From: Labilibaculum sp.
GTDB lineage: Bacteria > Bacteroidota > Bacteroidia > Bacteroidales > Marinifilaceae
NCBI RefSeq assembly: GCF_963664555.1
Contig: NZ_OY761461.1
Span: 2,356,001 to 2,420,000 of the forward strand
Direction of reading: 5' to 3'
DNA length: 64,000 nt
Shown here: in pieces, positions 20,201 to 28,340 of the stretch
Numbering within the stretch: the stretch's first letter is position 1
Layout: each line of letters begins with the position of its first letter
Translations under genes and position numbers: made by a program
Notes under the pieces: model-generated
The model's input: the letters and a program-made list of their open reading frames with translations, nothing else
What the model was told of the DNA's origin: nothing
Databases searched by the model: none

Positions 20201-21665
20201 TGCTCAGTTTTTTTAAATCGGGCGAGTAGATATGCAAATCGCCTGCTTTGGTGCCAAACCAAATATAACCGTTTTTATCCTGGCAAATTGAACGGACCAC
20301 ATTATCAGTTATTTGATTAAATTCAGGAATAGGTATAATGTGTGTAAAAGCAGGATCCCGTTTAATTATTTTCTCGAGACCTCCTTTGTATTGACCTGTT
20401 CCAAGCCACATTTGTCCTGATAAATCTTCTGTGATACAGTGGACAATACTTGATGAAATGGAGTTCGGATTTGAAGGATTGTTTTGATAGTGAACAAATT
20501 GGTCTTTTTCACTATTGTAGTACGTTAAAGCTCCACCGTGCAGTCCAATCCATAAGTTTGAGTCCAGATCTTCATAGAATACATGACGTTCCAAATCTGT
20601 AATTACTCTTTGGTTTTTAGCAGTTAGTTTATAATATTTCGACTGCAATGTGCTCAGATCAACTTTCGTAATTCCAAATTCTGTGGCTGTTATCCAGGCA
20701 TTGTGTTTTCTATCAAAATAAACATTCAAAATTTCATTGCCATGAACTTTCAGTTTCGTCCATTCGTTAGAATCAGGATTATAGGCTAATACTCCCTTGT
20801 TAAGAAAAGTAGCCAATATGATTCCATCTTTAGATTGGTACAAATTAGAAATCTGATTTGACTCAAATCCGGACGTGTTGGTCATGTCCAAAAATCTGAA
20901 CGAAGATTCATTTTTGTTGTATCTAATTATTCCGTAATTATCAGTGCCTAGCCAAATTTCATTACTTAATTCGATTGCTGAGTTAAATGAATAATTGATA
21001 AAAAGATGTTGAAAGTTAAATGTTCCTGCACTAATATCTTTTTTTGTGAGAAGATTAATCCCTTTTTTAGTTCCTACCCAAACTGAAGAATCTTTATCTG
21101 AAACAATAAAGCGAACTTCTTTGTTTGATATGCTGTATCTTCCTTTATCGCTGTGTTTTGATTGAGCGTAATTATTTAATTCGGGATTGTATTTTAAATA
21201 AAGAACACCTCCATTTGTGGTGCCAACCCAAATATCTTCAGGAGAGTACTGTAAAAAACACGTTGCTACACTTATTTTAGTATTTTTAATTTCATCGTAT
21301 TCGGGCAAGGTCTTAAATAATTCTAATTCAGGGTTCAGGTAGTGATAATATCCATCATAGGTTTTCATCCAAATAAAACCTTGACAATCTTCCCATAGAT
21401 CTATAACTCTATTGTTTGTGAAAACGTTACTATCTCCTTTTTTGCTCTTGTAAATTTTAAACCGATAACCATCATAACGATTTAAACCATTCATTGTTCC
21501 AATCCATAAAAATCCTTTTCTGTCGCATAGTAAACTGGATATGGTATTTTGAGAAAGTCCATTTTCTGAATTAAAATGTTCAAACCTATAAATGTCTTGA
21601 GATAAAGTACAAAGACTTTGCAAAAGAGAGAGCAATAGAAATGTCAGTATTCTTATTTGATGCAT
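17259..21665 (-). CDS. Hybrid two-component system regulator (HTCS) of the pectin locus
   Basis: A 1468-residue one-protein sensor-regulator. A signal sequence is followed by a periplasmic two-bladed Reg_prop propeller (about 30-790; many repeats of the type DxxGxxWxGT), a Y_Y_Y domain (about 800-900), one transmembrane helix (about 912-932), HisKA with His near 958 (NISHEIRTPLTL), HATPase (NLISNAIKFTP, GTGIGLSLAHEL), a receiver with Asp near 1262 (ITDIMMPEMDG), and a C-terminal AraC-type HTH (about 1368-1465). HTCS proteins bind oligosaccharides and activate neighbouring polysaccharide loci. Its divergent position beside GH28 and the pectinases makes an oligogalacturonide the likely signal. 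Confidence 0.96.
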   Translation of the reverse strand: MHQIRILTFLLLSLLQSLCTLSQDIYRFEHFNSENGLSQNTISSLLCDRKGFLWIGTMNGLNRYDGYRFKIYKSKKGDSNVFTNNRVIDLWEDCQGFIWMKTYDGYYHYLNPELELFKTLPEYDEIKNTKISVATCFLQYSPEDIWVGTTNGGVLYLKYNPELNNYAQSKHSDKGRYSISNKEVRFIVSDKDSSVWVGTKKGINLLTKKDISAGTFNFQHLFINYSFNSAIELSNEIWLGTDNYGIIRYNKNESSFRFLDMTNTSGFESNQISNLYQSKDGIILATFLNKGVLAYNPDSNEWTKLKVHGNEILNVYFDRKHNAWITATEFGITKVDLSTLQSKYYKLTAKNQRVITDLERHVFYEDLDSNLWIGLHGGALTYYNSEKDQFVHYQNNPSNPNSISSSIVHCITEDLSGQMWLGTGQYKGGLEKIIKRDPAFTHIIPIPEFNQITDNVVRSICQDKNGYIWFGTKAGDLHIYSPDLKKLSTIQSFHPTKNDPYKDNIYSIFIDHQNYLWLGTKGKGLLISQKPIPNNPADYTKIKFNSYLNNPKDSTSLAGNNIYSISQDQMGNIWIGTFGNGICKTNANHSKPFVFQSYSTNNSQLSSDLVRCIYSDTDSNLWVATSFGLNLVKANDLKQNNIIFQNFYYSAEKPNSINYNDVVEIFEDSKKQVWFGTFGGGVNKLILPIVDTIQFSSVTSESGLSNDVIFGIMEDNSNHLWFSSENGLSRYDESNKSVQIYNESNGLAFNNFAENTCYTLADGRILFGGSNGIEVVQPELIKHSQPTNFIELTNFQLFNKDVTVGAPKSPLKKNISYTNDITLLSNQSSFSIEYSALNLSDPKKNQYAYLLENFDSDWNYVGNQTKATYTNLAPGEYKFKVKSTTRTGFWNENERVLRITISPAWWQTKPAFFAYLLISIGLIIFSRYIIKRMNKFRNDLTIEKTINELKLRFFTNISHEIRTPLTLILGPIEDLLQQDNLDVAPTKKLRIIRKNAKRMLQLVNQLLDFRKVQNNKMQLKIQEVDLNEFTKDIFESFIPLANHKQIFYSFQNSSSPINIWGDRSKLDSIIYNLISNAIKFTPKGKKVIVSVKINSSKNKAEVLVTDEGPGIPEKNISEIFNRYTILSNHDFAGTGIGLSLAHELAILHQGNIELSSTVGKGSVFCFSMPLDKEKLIQSPNIQIITDESHQPIYHHIEIEDHNVTETITDNANDQVILIVEDNEEILTYTKDSLSSLYSCIVANNGKEGLRLAQIHNPDVIITDIMMPEMDGIEMTRLLKENFSTCHIPIVMMTAKVDIQDKIAGFEMGAEAYITKPLQMAYLKAVIKTLITQRKLVISKYRDNKTIDPKTLKVNSKDEEFLKQLVTYIETNYSTELSVDSLSGFCCVSRTVFYNKIKGLTGLSPLEFIREIKLKIAMQFLEKGFSVSEVANKIGYTDVKYFSKQFSSQYGYPPSKIKKINKSKLEGTE

Positions 21666-21684
21666 ATGTTATTTCTTATTCATA

Positions 21685-21692
21685 CAAATATA
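21685..21692 (-). promoter_or_regulatory. Candidate -7 element (TATATTTG) for the HTCS gene
   Basis: In minus-strand sense this octamer matches TAnnTTTG and lies 19 bases before the HTCS ATG. No matching -33 TTTG is seen at the standard spacing. Confidence 0.35.
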
Positions 21693-21771
21693 ATAATTTA
21701 ATGAGTTTTTTTACATTTTTTAAGATTTTAGCAATATTTGCTTATTTGTAATTTATTGTGAATGAATGTGT

Positions 21772-21807
21772 TGATGATTTGACTCCCTTGCAGTCTGATG
21801 ATTTGAC
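21772..21807. promoter_or_regulatory. Direct repeat TGATGATTTGAC x2, candidate HTCS binding site
   Basis: Two identical 12-mers (21772-21783 and 21796-21807) repeat with a 24-base period, about two helical turns. Both are followed by xCC, so 14 of 15 bases match. They lie in the 314-base divergent region between the HTCS and GH28 genes. AraC-type domains of HTCS regulators usually bind such tandem sites, so this is a good operator candidate. The rest of the 21666-21979 gap holds the HTCS -7 element and the decamer GCAAACGTTA at 21861-21870, which recurs before susC. Confidence 0.5.
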
Positions 21808-21979
21808 ACCGTATTTTAGATGAAATGCAATCTGTAAGTTTAAATAAAAGAGCATATTTTGCAAACGTTATAAATACCGAAAAACTTGTTGCTTTGGTAA
21901 AGAGTGAAAAGTTGAAGTTGGTTCTTGCAGGTCAATTATAAATGGTATGTGAAATTTAATAAGTTTTAAAATAGTAAGT

Positions 21980-23578
21980 ATGAAATTATTTTGTGTTTTT
22001 CTCCTTTTCGTTTCTCAAATAACTTTTGGGCAGAATAGTGTTGTGGATTTGAAAGATGCTGGTGCGGATAGTAACGGATTAGTAAACTGTTCAACTATTA
22101 TTGATAAAATTGTTGCAGAATTGAGTGAACAAGGAGGTGGTGAGATTTATATTCCATCAGGGCTTTATTTGAGTGGACCAATAGAATTAAAAAGTAATAT
22201 AACACTTAATATTGGATCGGGAGCAGTTCTTAAATTCACAGATGATTTTGATGCGTATCTTCCAATGATTGATTCAAGATGGGAAGGAGTTCGGGTGAAA
22301 AATTTTAAATCTTGTATTTATTCTCATAATGCAAATAATATAACTATTAAGGGACGAGGCTTGATAGATGGAAATGGAAGCAAATGGTGGGATTTATGGT
22401 CACGCATAAGAGGAGGAGAGAAGACCAATACCAAATGGGAGGCTATATTTCAAAAGGAAAATTCAGAAATGCTTAAAACCAATGAATATCTGCAAGGTAT
22501 GGGAAGTTTTTTGCGCCCACCTTTATTTATGCCATATAATTGTACCAATGTTAGAGTAGAAGGGGTAACATTTACGAACCCACCCTTTTGGACTTTGATG
22601 CCTGTTTTTTCAGAAAATGTTACTATTGATGGAATTACTATACTGAATCCTGGAGACTCACCAAATACAGATGGAATTGATCCTTCATCGTGCCGAAATG
22701 TAAGAATCAGTAACAGCCACATTAGTGTTGGTGATGACTGTATTGTTATTAAATCAGGACGTGATGCTGATGGGCGTGAAGCAGATAAACCAACAGAAAA
22801 TATAACAATCACCAACTGCACTATGCTTAATGGTCATGGTGGGGTTGTAATTGGAAGTGAAATGTCTGGCAGTGTGCGGAGAGTAACCATTTCAAATTGT
22901 GTATTTGAGGGTACAGACAGAGGTATCCGTATTAAGACTATGAGAGGAAGAGGTGGTGTTGTGGAAGATGTGCGTGTTTCAAATGTTGTTATGCATAACA
23001 TGTTAAGAGAAGGGGTGATGATTAACATGCACTATCATGAAACACCGGAGGAACCAATTTCGGATCGAACACCAGCCATTCGGAATGTTTATATTTCAAA
23101 TGTGAGAATGACTAATGCTAATAAAGGCATTGCGATTTATGGATTAAAAGAGCGTTCCGCAGATCAAATAAGCTTTAACGATATACAAATAGAAGGGAAA
23201 ACAGGTGTTACTGGTGATTATGCTTCTAATGTTGATATGAAAAATATTCGTCTTTCTGTGAGTAATGGAAATGCAATTGAATTTAATCATTCGGAGAAAA
23301 TCCAGATCAGCGATTTAACCGTTTATAATTTGTCAGCCGACGCATCGGTGATAAAGTTGGATAATTGTTCTGATATATTGGTGAATAATTGTTTTCAACC
23401 AACAGAATTGCCTGTTTTTATTGAAGGCAATCAGTCTGTAACAAATCTATTTGTGATTAATAATATTCTTTCAGGTGTAGCTTTGCTGGTTGATGGTGAT
23501 GTGCCGTTTTTGACTGAAAAAGGAAACATCATTAAGAGTAATATGGAAAAGAATACACAAACTGCAGTGAAAAAATAA
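21980..23578 (+). CDS. Polygalacturonase, glycoside hydrolase family 28
   Basis: A 532-residue secreted enzyme that hydrolyses alpha-1,4-galacturonosyl (or related rhamnogalacturonan) bonds. It has a signal peptide (about 1-18, ending TFGQN) and a right-handed parallel beta-helix. All GH28 signature motifs are intact: NTDG with Asp231, the Asp252-Asp253 pair in VGDDCIVIKSG, His286 in GHGGVVIGSE and R-I-K at 317-319. It is the first gene of the plus-strand locus, opposite the HTCS, and only seven bases separate it from the GH105 gene. Its endo- or exo-mode cannot be decided from the sequence. Confidence 0.95.
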   Translation: MKLFCVFLLFVSQITFGQNSVVDLKDAGADSNGLVNCSTIIDKIVAELSEQGGGEIYIPSGLYLSGPIELKSNITLNIGSGAVLKFTDDFDAYLPMIDSRWEGVRVKNFKSCIYSHNANNITIKGRGLIDGNGSKWWDLWSRIRGGEKTNTKWEAIFQKENSEMLKTNEYLQGMGSFLRPPLFMPYNCTNVRVEGVTFTNPPFWTLMPVFSENVTIDGITILNPGDSPNTDGIDPSSCRNVRISNSHISVGDDCIVIKSGRDADGREADKPTENITITNCTMLNGHGGVVIGSEMSGSVRRVTISNCVFEGTDRGIRIKTMRGRGGVVEDVRVSNVVMHNMLREGVMINMHYHETPEEPISDRTPAIRNVYISNVRMTNANKGIAIYGLKERSADQISFNDIQIEGKTGVTGDYASNVDMKNIRLSVSNGNAIEFNHSEKIQISDLTVYNLSADASVIKLDNCSDILVNNCFQPTELPVFIEGNQSVTNLFVINNILSGVALLVDGDVPFLTEKGNIIKSNMEKNTQTAVKK

Positions 23579-23585
23579 AACACTT

Positions 23586-24773
23586 ATGAAGAACATTTCA
23601 TTTATAATCATATTGTTAGTCGTTACCAGTTGTAAGTTTAAGCAAACATCAACAGGAAATGCACAAAAGAAAGAGACTCCAAAATGGTCGGTAAAAATGG
23701 CCGATGAGGTGATGAGACAATCGGATAGCCTTATTCATTATTTAAATCCTCGAACTGTAAAATGGCAATACGACATTGCCTTTTTAGGACAGGCAATCGA
23801 TCATTTAGGAGATGTTGATTCGAAATATTCTCGTTATATGGAAGATTATGTGAATTATTTTGTCAGGGAAGATGGAAGTGTAAAGAATTATAAGATTGAA
23901 GAGTACAATATAGATCGAATTAATCCGGCTAAAAATATTATTACGCTTTATAAGAGAACAGGCGAAGAAAAGTACCGTAAAGCGCTGAATTCATTTGTTA
24001 TTCAAATGCAAAATCATCCCAAAACAAAAAGTGGTGGTTTTTGGCATAAAAAAGTTTACCCAAATCAAATGTGGTTGGATGGGATATATATGGCTTCTCC
24101 ATTTTTAGCTCAATATGCAAAGGAATTTAATACTCCCGGACTATTTGATGAGGTATGCCTTCAGATTAAATTAATCTATGAAAAAACAAAGGATGAAAAG
24201 ACAGGCCTGTTATACCATGCTTATGATGAAAGCCGTGAACAAAAATGGAGTAATCAGGTAACAGGTTGCTCTCCAAATTTTTGGAGCAGATCTATGGGGT
24301 GGTATGTTATGGCTATTGTTGATGTTTTGGATTATCTGCCTGAGAACCATAAGGATCGGGATGAACTGATATCTCTACTACAAAATAGTTGCGAAGCTTT
24401 GCTGAAGGTACGCGATAAAGATAGTGGGTTGTGGTATCAGGTTCTTGATCAGACTGATCGGGAAGGGAATTATCTCGAAGGTTCTGGTTCTGCGATGTTT
24501 TGCTACGCATTTGCTAAAGGTGCATCGAAAGGTTATTTGGATAAAAAATACAATAATATTGCTAACTCAGTATTTAGTTCCATCACACAATTACTCATAA
24601 CGGAAAATCCAGACGGATCAATTGAGATGAAAGATATTTGTGGCGGTTGTGGTTTGGGTGGCAATCCATATAGAGATGGTTCTTATGAATATTATATTAA
24701 TGAGAAGAGGGTTGTGAATGATCCTAAAGGAGTTGCACCTTTTATTTTGGCGGCTATAGAATTGAATAAATAG
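23586..24773 (+). CDS. Unsaturated uronyl hydrolase, glycoside hydrolase family 105 (lipoprotein)
   Basis: A 395-residue (alpha/alpha)6-barrel enzyme that removes the delta-4,5-unsaturated uronic acid from lyase products. A lipobox (VVTSC, Cys16) predicts lipid anchoring. Family features are the central PNQMWLDGIYMASPFLAQYAKEF with the catalytic Asp165, and WSRSMGWYVMAIVDVL with QVLDQ.DREGNYLEGSGSAMF further on. It follows GH28 by seven bases and is almost certainly cotranscribed. Acting downstream of the PL10 lyase, it would supply free unsaturated galacturonate to the KdgF-like protein. Confidence 0.93.
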   Translation: MKNISFIIILLVVTSCKFKQTSTGNAQKKETPKWSVKMADEVMRQSDSLIHYLNPRTVKWQYDIAFLGQAIDHLGDVDSKYSRYMEDYVNYFVREDGSVKNYKIEEYNIDRINPAKNIITLYKRTGEEKYRKALNSFVIQMQNHPKTKSGGFWHKKVYPNQMWLDGIYMASPFLAQYAKEFNTPGLFDEVCLQIKLIYEKTKDEKTGLLYHAYDESREQKWSNQVTGCSPNFWSRSMGWYVMAIVDVLDYLPENHKDRDELISLLQNSCEALLKVRDKDSGLWYQVLDQTDREGNYLEGSGSAMFCYAFAKGASKGYLDKKYNNIANSVFSSITQLLITENPDGSIEMKDICGGCGLGGNPYRDGSYEYYINEKRVVNDPKGVAPFILAAIELNK

Positions 24774-24835
24774 TTGTGATTGTCACTTGTATACATCACT
24801 TAACTAAAAACAAGTGTATGTGTGTTGTGAAAAAA

Positions 24836-24878
24836 AACGAACCCTAACCTGTTCGTTAGTCCGTTGGCGCAAACGTTA
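24836..24878 (+). promoter_or_regulatory. Inverted repeat and shared decamer upstream of susC
   Basis: An inverted repeat AACGAAC...GTTCGTT (24836-24842, 24851-24857) is followed by GCAAACGTTA (24869-24878), the same decamer as upstream of GH28. The central AACGTT half resembles LacI-family operators. It lies 131 bases before the susC start. Function is inferred. Confidence 0.3.
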
Positions 24879-25009
24879 GAAGTTGCAAAAATGTTTTTGT
24901 TTATTAAAATCAATTTGTATTGATGGACTAAAAATGGAGTGAAGATGAAATTTCTAATCTTAATCAAATATATTAAAGTGTATTCTAATTTTTTACTAAA
25001 CTTATCTAA

Positions 25010-28000
25010 ATGAAGAAAAATCTGAATAAAATTAGCAAACTTTTTATGCTGGGCTTTTTTGTACTGCTATTTTGCAGTCTTGATAGCTTTGGACAAAAAG
25101 TAACAGGAATGGTTACTGATGCAACAAATTTTCCATTGCCAGGAGTTACAGTTACAGTAAAAGGCAACCAAAATCTCGGTACAATTACAGGTATTGATGG
25201 TATTTATTCAATAGAATTACCAAATGCTCAGTCTGATATAATTATAGTTTCTTTTATCGGAATGGAGACACAGGAAATTCCAATATCCGGAAGGACTGAA
25301 ATTAATGTAGTTTTGCAGGAAGCATTCACACAATTGGAAGAGATTGTGGCGATTGGTTATGGAGTTGTTAAAAAGAAAGACCTTACGGGAGCTGTAGCTT
25401 CGGTTAAAGGTGAAGATTTAGCAGCTATTTCAGTGCCGGATGTTGCTCAGGCATTACAGGGGCGTTTATTGGGCGTAAATGTGGTTAGTCAGGATGGACG
25501 TCCTGGTGCTGATGTATCTATCAAAATTCGTGGAGGAGGTTCTATCACTCAATCCAATGATCCTCTATTTGTTGTTGATGGATTTCCAGTAAGTTCTATT
25601 TCTGAAATTCCTGCAGATCAAATTGAATCCATTGATGTGTTAAAGGATGCATCTTCAACTGCAATTTATGGTGCTCGTGGAGCAAATGGTGTTATTCTGG
25701 TTACTACAAAAAAGGGCAAAGCAGGAAAGCTTCAAGTTACTTATAGTGGTTACACACAGGTAAAAAGCGTAGCAAAATCACTTGAAACTTTATCTGCACA
25801 GGAGTATGTGAATCATACTTGGGCTTATGCTGCAGCTTACGGCGCCAGTAATGGAAGTGGAATAGCCGAGTATTTTGGATTGGGAAGTGCCAATGGCAAT
25901 CATTATGCTGATTACGCCAATGTAAAGGCTCATAACTACACCGATGATGCATTACGAACTGCATTTACTCAAAGTCATACTATTAGTTTGTCTGGTGGAA
26001 CTGAAAAAACAAAAGTATTTGCTTCCATTGGATATTTAAATGATGAAGGTATCAAGATTAATTCAGGCTATGAGCGTTCAAATGCTTCTTTTAAAATAGA
26101 TCAGGAATTGGCTGAAAACTTGAAGGTAGATTTTGATTTACGTTATTCAGAATCAGAGTTAAGTGGAAAAGAAGGCAATACCAATGGTAGAGGGTCTCTA
26201 ATTTCTTCTGCTTACTGGTTTCGTCCAATTGATAATCCATTAGGTGGTGTTGATTATACCGATGTTTCTTCCAGTTTTGGTAATGGTGATGCAAACATCG
26301 ACGAAAGTAGTAATCCTATTGGGTTAATTAATGATATTACAAATATTACAAAATCGCAAAACTTACGTGGATTTGCCGGATTAACATGGGAGATCATAAA
26401 AGGACTTAAGGCTCGCAGTGAGGTTGGATTTACCAGAGTTAATGATGAAAGTAATTATTACGAAGATGGATTGACCAATGGATATAAAACAGCAACCATA
26501 AAAAGAAAAGGCGCGGAAAGTTTTCGTTCAGTTACAACGCTGAATTATGAATTTAATTTAGGAGAATCAAATAAATTATCTTTTTTGTTGGGTAATGAAA
26601 TTTTGAAATCGAAATCTACTACTTTAGAAGTTAAAGGTAAGGGATATCCTGAAAACTTTGATTATAAGACAACAACAGGTTTAATTCAAACAGGAGAGAC
26701 TTTAACTCCACTAAACACTGTTGGAACTCCTTCACATTCATTGTCTTTCTTTGGTCGTGCAAACTACTCATTAAAAGATAGATATCTTTTTACAGCTACG
26801 GTTCGTGCTGACGGTTCATCTAAATTTGCTTCAAACAATCGATGGGGATATTTCCCGGCAGTAGCTGCAGCATGGCGTATCTCTGATGAGCCTATGTTGG
26901 AAAGCACAAGGGATTGGTTAGATAACCTTAAATTAAGAGTATCTTATGGTGCTTCGGGCAGCGATAATATCAGCTCTTCATTATGGAAAGAAACATGGGA
27001 AAGTGGAAGTAGCAGTGATATTCATTATCCTATTAACGGTAGTATTGGATCTTATTACAAGCCATCAGGTCTATATCCTAATCCTGACTTAAAATGGGAA
27101 ACAACTGTTTCCAGAAACTTAGGTATAGACTATGGAATGTTCAACAACCGTATTTATGGGGTTGCTGAAGTTTATTGGAACACAACTAACGACTTATTAA
27201 TGGCTGTTCCGGTTGACAATACAACAGGATATTCTTACCAGTACCAAAATTTTGGACAAACCTCAAATAAAGGGGTCGAGCTTTCTGTTGGAGTCGACAT
27301 TATTCGTTCTGATGATTGGGATTTTGGAGTAAATCTTATCTACAACTATAATAAAAATAATATTGATAATCTTAAAAACACTGATCAATATCAATATGCT
27401 TCTAATTGGGCTTCTTCAGCGACTAAGCCTGCGTATGATTATGCACTTGTTGAAGGCAAATCAGTAGGAGTGATTCGTGGTTATGTAAGCGAAGGATTCT
27501 ATAAGGTTGATGATTTTAACTATGCAAATGGTATTTATACATTAAAAGACGGAATTGCGGATTTTGATAAAGGTTTTACAGGAAGTTATCCAAATCCTTT
27601 TGCTGTTGCCGATGGTCAGAATGCTTTTCCAGGTGCTATTAAATTGAAGGATGTAGATAAAAGTGGAACTGTTGATGCTGAGGATTATACTGAATTGGGA
27701 GAAGCAACACCTAAACATACAGGGTCAATTAACTTAAATTTGAGATATAAAAACTTTGATTTAGGTGCTAATATGAACTGGGTTTTGGGAGGAAAAATCT
27801 ACAATGCTTCAGCTTTGGTAAGTAGTTATGGAAATAAAGATGCTAGTATTGGTGCGAACCGTTTAGCCTTTGTAAAAGATGCTTATAAAGTTTATGACGT
27901 TAATTCTTCTGGAGATTTGACAGCTGTAACCGATCCTGCGGCATTAAAAGCATTAAATGCAAATGCTAAATATGCTCTGCCTTACAATGAGAATGGTGTT

Positions 28001-28300
28001 ACCTATTCTACATTTGTTGAGGATGCTTCTTATTTGCGTTTACAAACAGTAACATTGGGATATAATGTTCCAAAGTTGGCGTCTCAAAAAATAGGAATTG
28101 AAAGAATCCGTGTGTATTTCACTGGTAATAATTTATTTACAATAACAGGTTATTCAGGAGTAGATCCAGAGGTGAATACAACTCCAAAGAGTGCAGGCAG
28201 CGCTTTTAGCAGTTTGAAAATATTCCCGACAACTAATATGGACTGGGGTGCATATCCTCGTGCAAAAACTTTCACTTTAGGAGTAAATGTTACTTTCTAA
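25010..28300 (+). CDS. susC: SusC/RagA-type TonB-linked outer-membrane transporter
   Basis: A 1096-residue outer-membrane barrel importing glycan oligomers. It has a signal peptide (about 1-28, ending SFGQK), a carboxypeptidase-like domain (about 31-115), the TonB-box-like EEIVAIGYGVVKKKDLTGAV, a plug with ISVPDVAQALQGRLLGVNVV and VDGFPVSSISEIPADQIESIDVLKDASSTAIYG in pieces, and a long barrel ending FTLGVNVTF. It forms a pair with the SusD gene 40 bases downstream. Given its pectinase neighbours, oligogalacturonides are the expected cargo. A new promoter is likely in the 236-base gap upstream. Confidence 0.96.
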   Translation: MKKNLNKISKLFMLGFFVLLFCSLDSFGQKVTGMVTDATNFPLPGVTVTVKGNQNLGTITGIDGIYSIELPNAQSDIIIVSFIGMETQEIPISGRTEINVVLQEAFTQLEEIVAIGYGVVKKKDLTGAVASVKGEDLAAISVPDVAQALQGRLLGVNVVSQDGRPGADVSIKIRGGGSITQSNDPLFVVDGFPVSSISEIPADQIESIDVLKDASSTAIYGARGANGVILVTTKKGKAGKLQVTYSGYTQVKSVAKSLETLSAQEYVNHTWAYAAAYGASNGSGIAEYFGLGSANGNHYADYANVKAHNYTDDALRTAFTQSHTISLSGGTEKTKVFASIGYLNDEGIKINSGYERSNASFKIDQELAENLKVDFDLRYSESELSGKEGNTNGRGSLISSAYWFRPIDNPLGGVDYTDVSSSFGNGDANIDESSNPIGLINDITNITKSQNLRGFAGLTWEIIKGLKARSEVGFTRVNDESNYYEDGLTNGYKTATIKRKGAESFRSVTTLNYEFNLGESNKLSFLLGNEILKSKSTTLEVKGKGYPENFDYKTTTGLIQTGETLTPLNTVGTPSHSLSFFGRANYSLKDRYLFTATVRADGSSKFASNNRWGYFPAVAAAWRISDEPMLESTRDWLDNLKLRVSYGASGSDNISSSLWKETWESGSSSDIHYPINGSIGSYYKPSGLYPNPDLKWETTVSRNLGIDYGMFNNRIYGVAEVYWNTTNDLLMAVPVDNTTGYSYQYQNFGQTSNKGVELSVGVDIIRSDDWDFGVNLIYNYNKNNIDNLKNTDQYQYASNWASSATKPAYDYALVEGKSVGVIRGYVSEGFYKVDDFNYANGIYTLKDGIADFDKGFTGSYPNPFAVADGQNAFPGAIKLKDVDKSGTVDAEDYTELGEATPKHTGSINLNLRYKNFDLGANMNWVLGGKIYNASALVSSYGNKDASIGANRLAFVKDAYKVYDVNSSGDLTAVTDPAALKALNANAKYALPYNENGVTYSTFVEDASYLRLQTVTLGYNVPKLASQKIGIERIRVYFTGNNLFTITGYSGVDPEVNTTPKSAGSAFSSLKIFPTTNMDWGAYPRAKTFTLGVNVTF

Positions 28301-28340
28301 TATGAGGAATATTATTGTTAATTTGATAATTAAATTAGGT

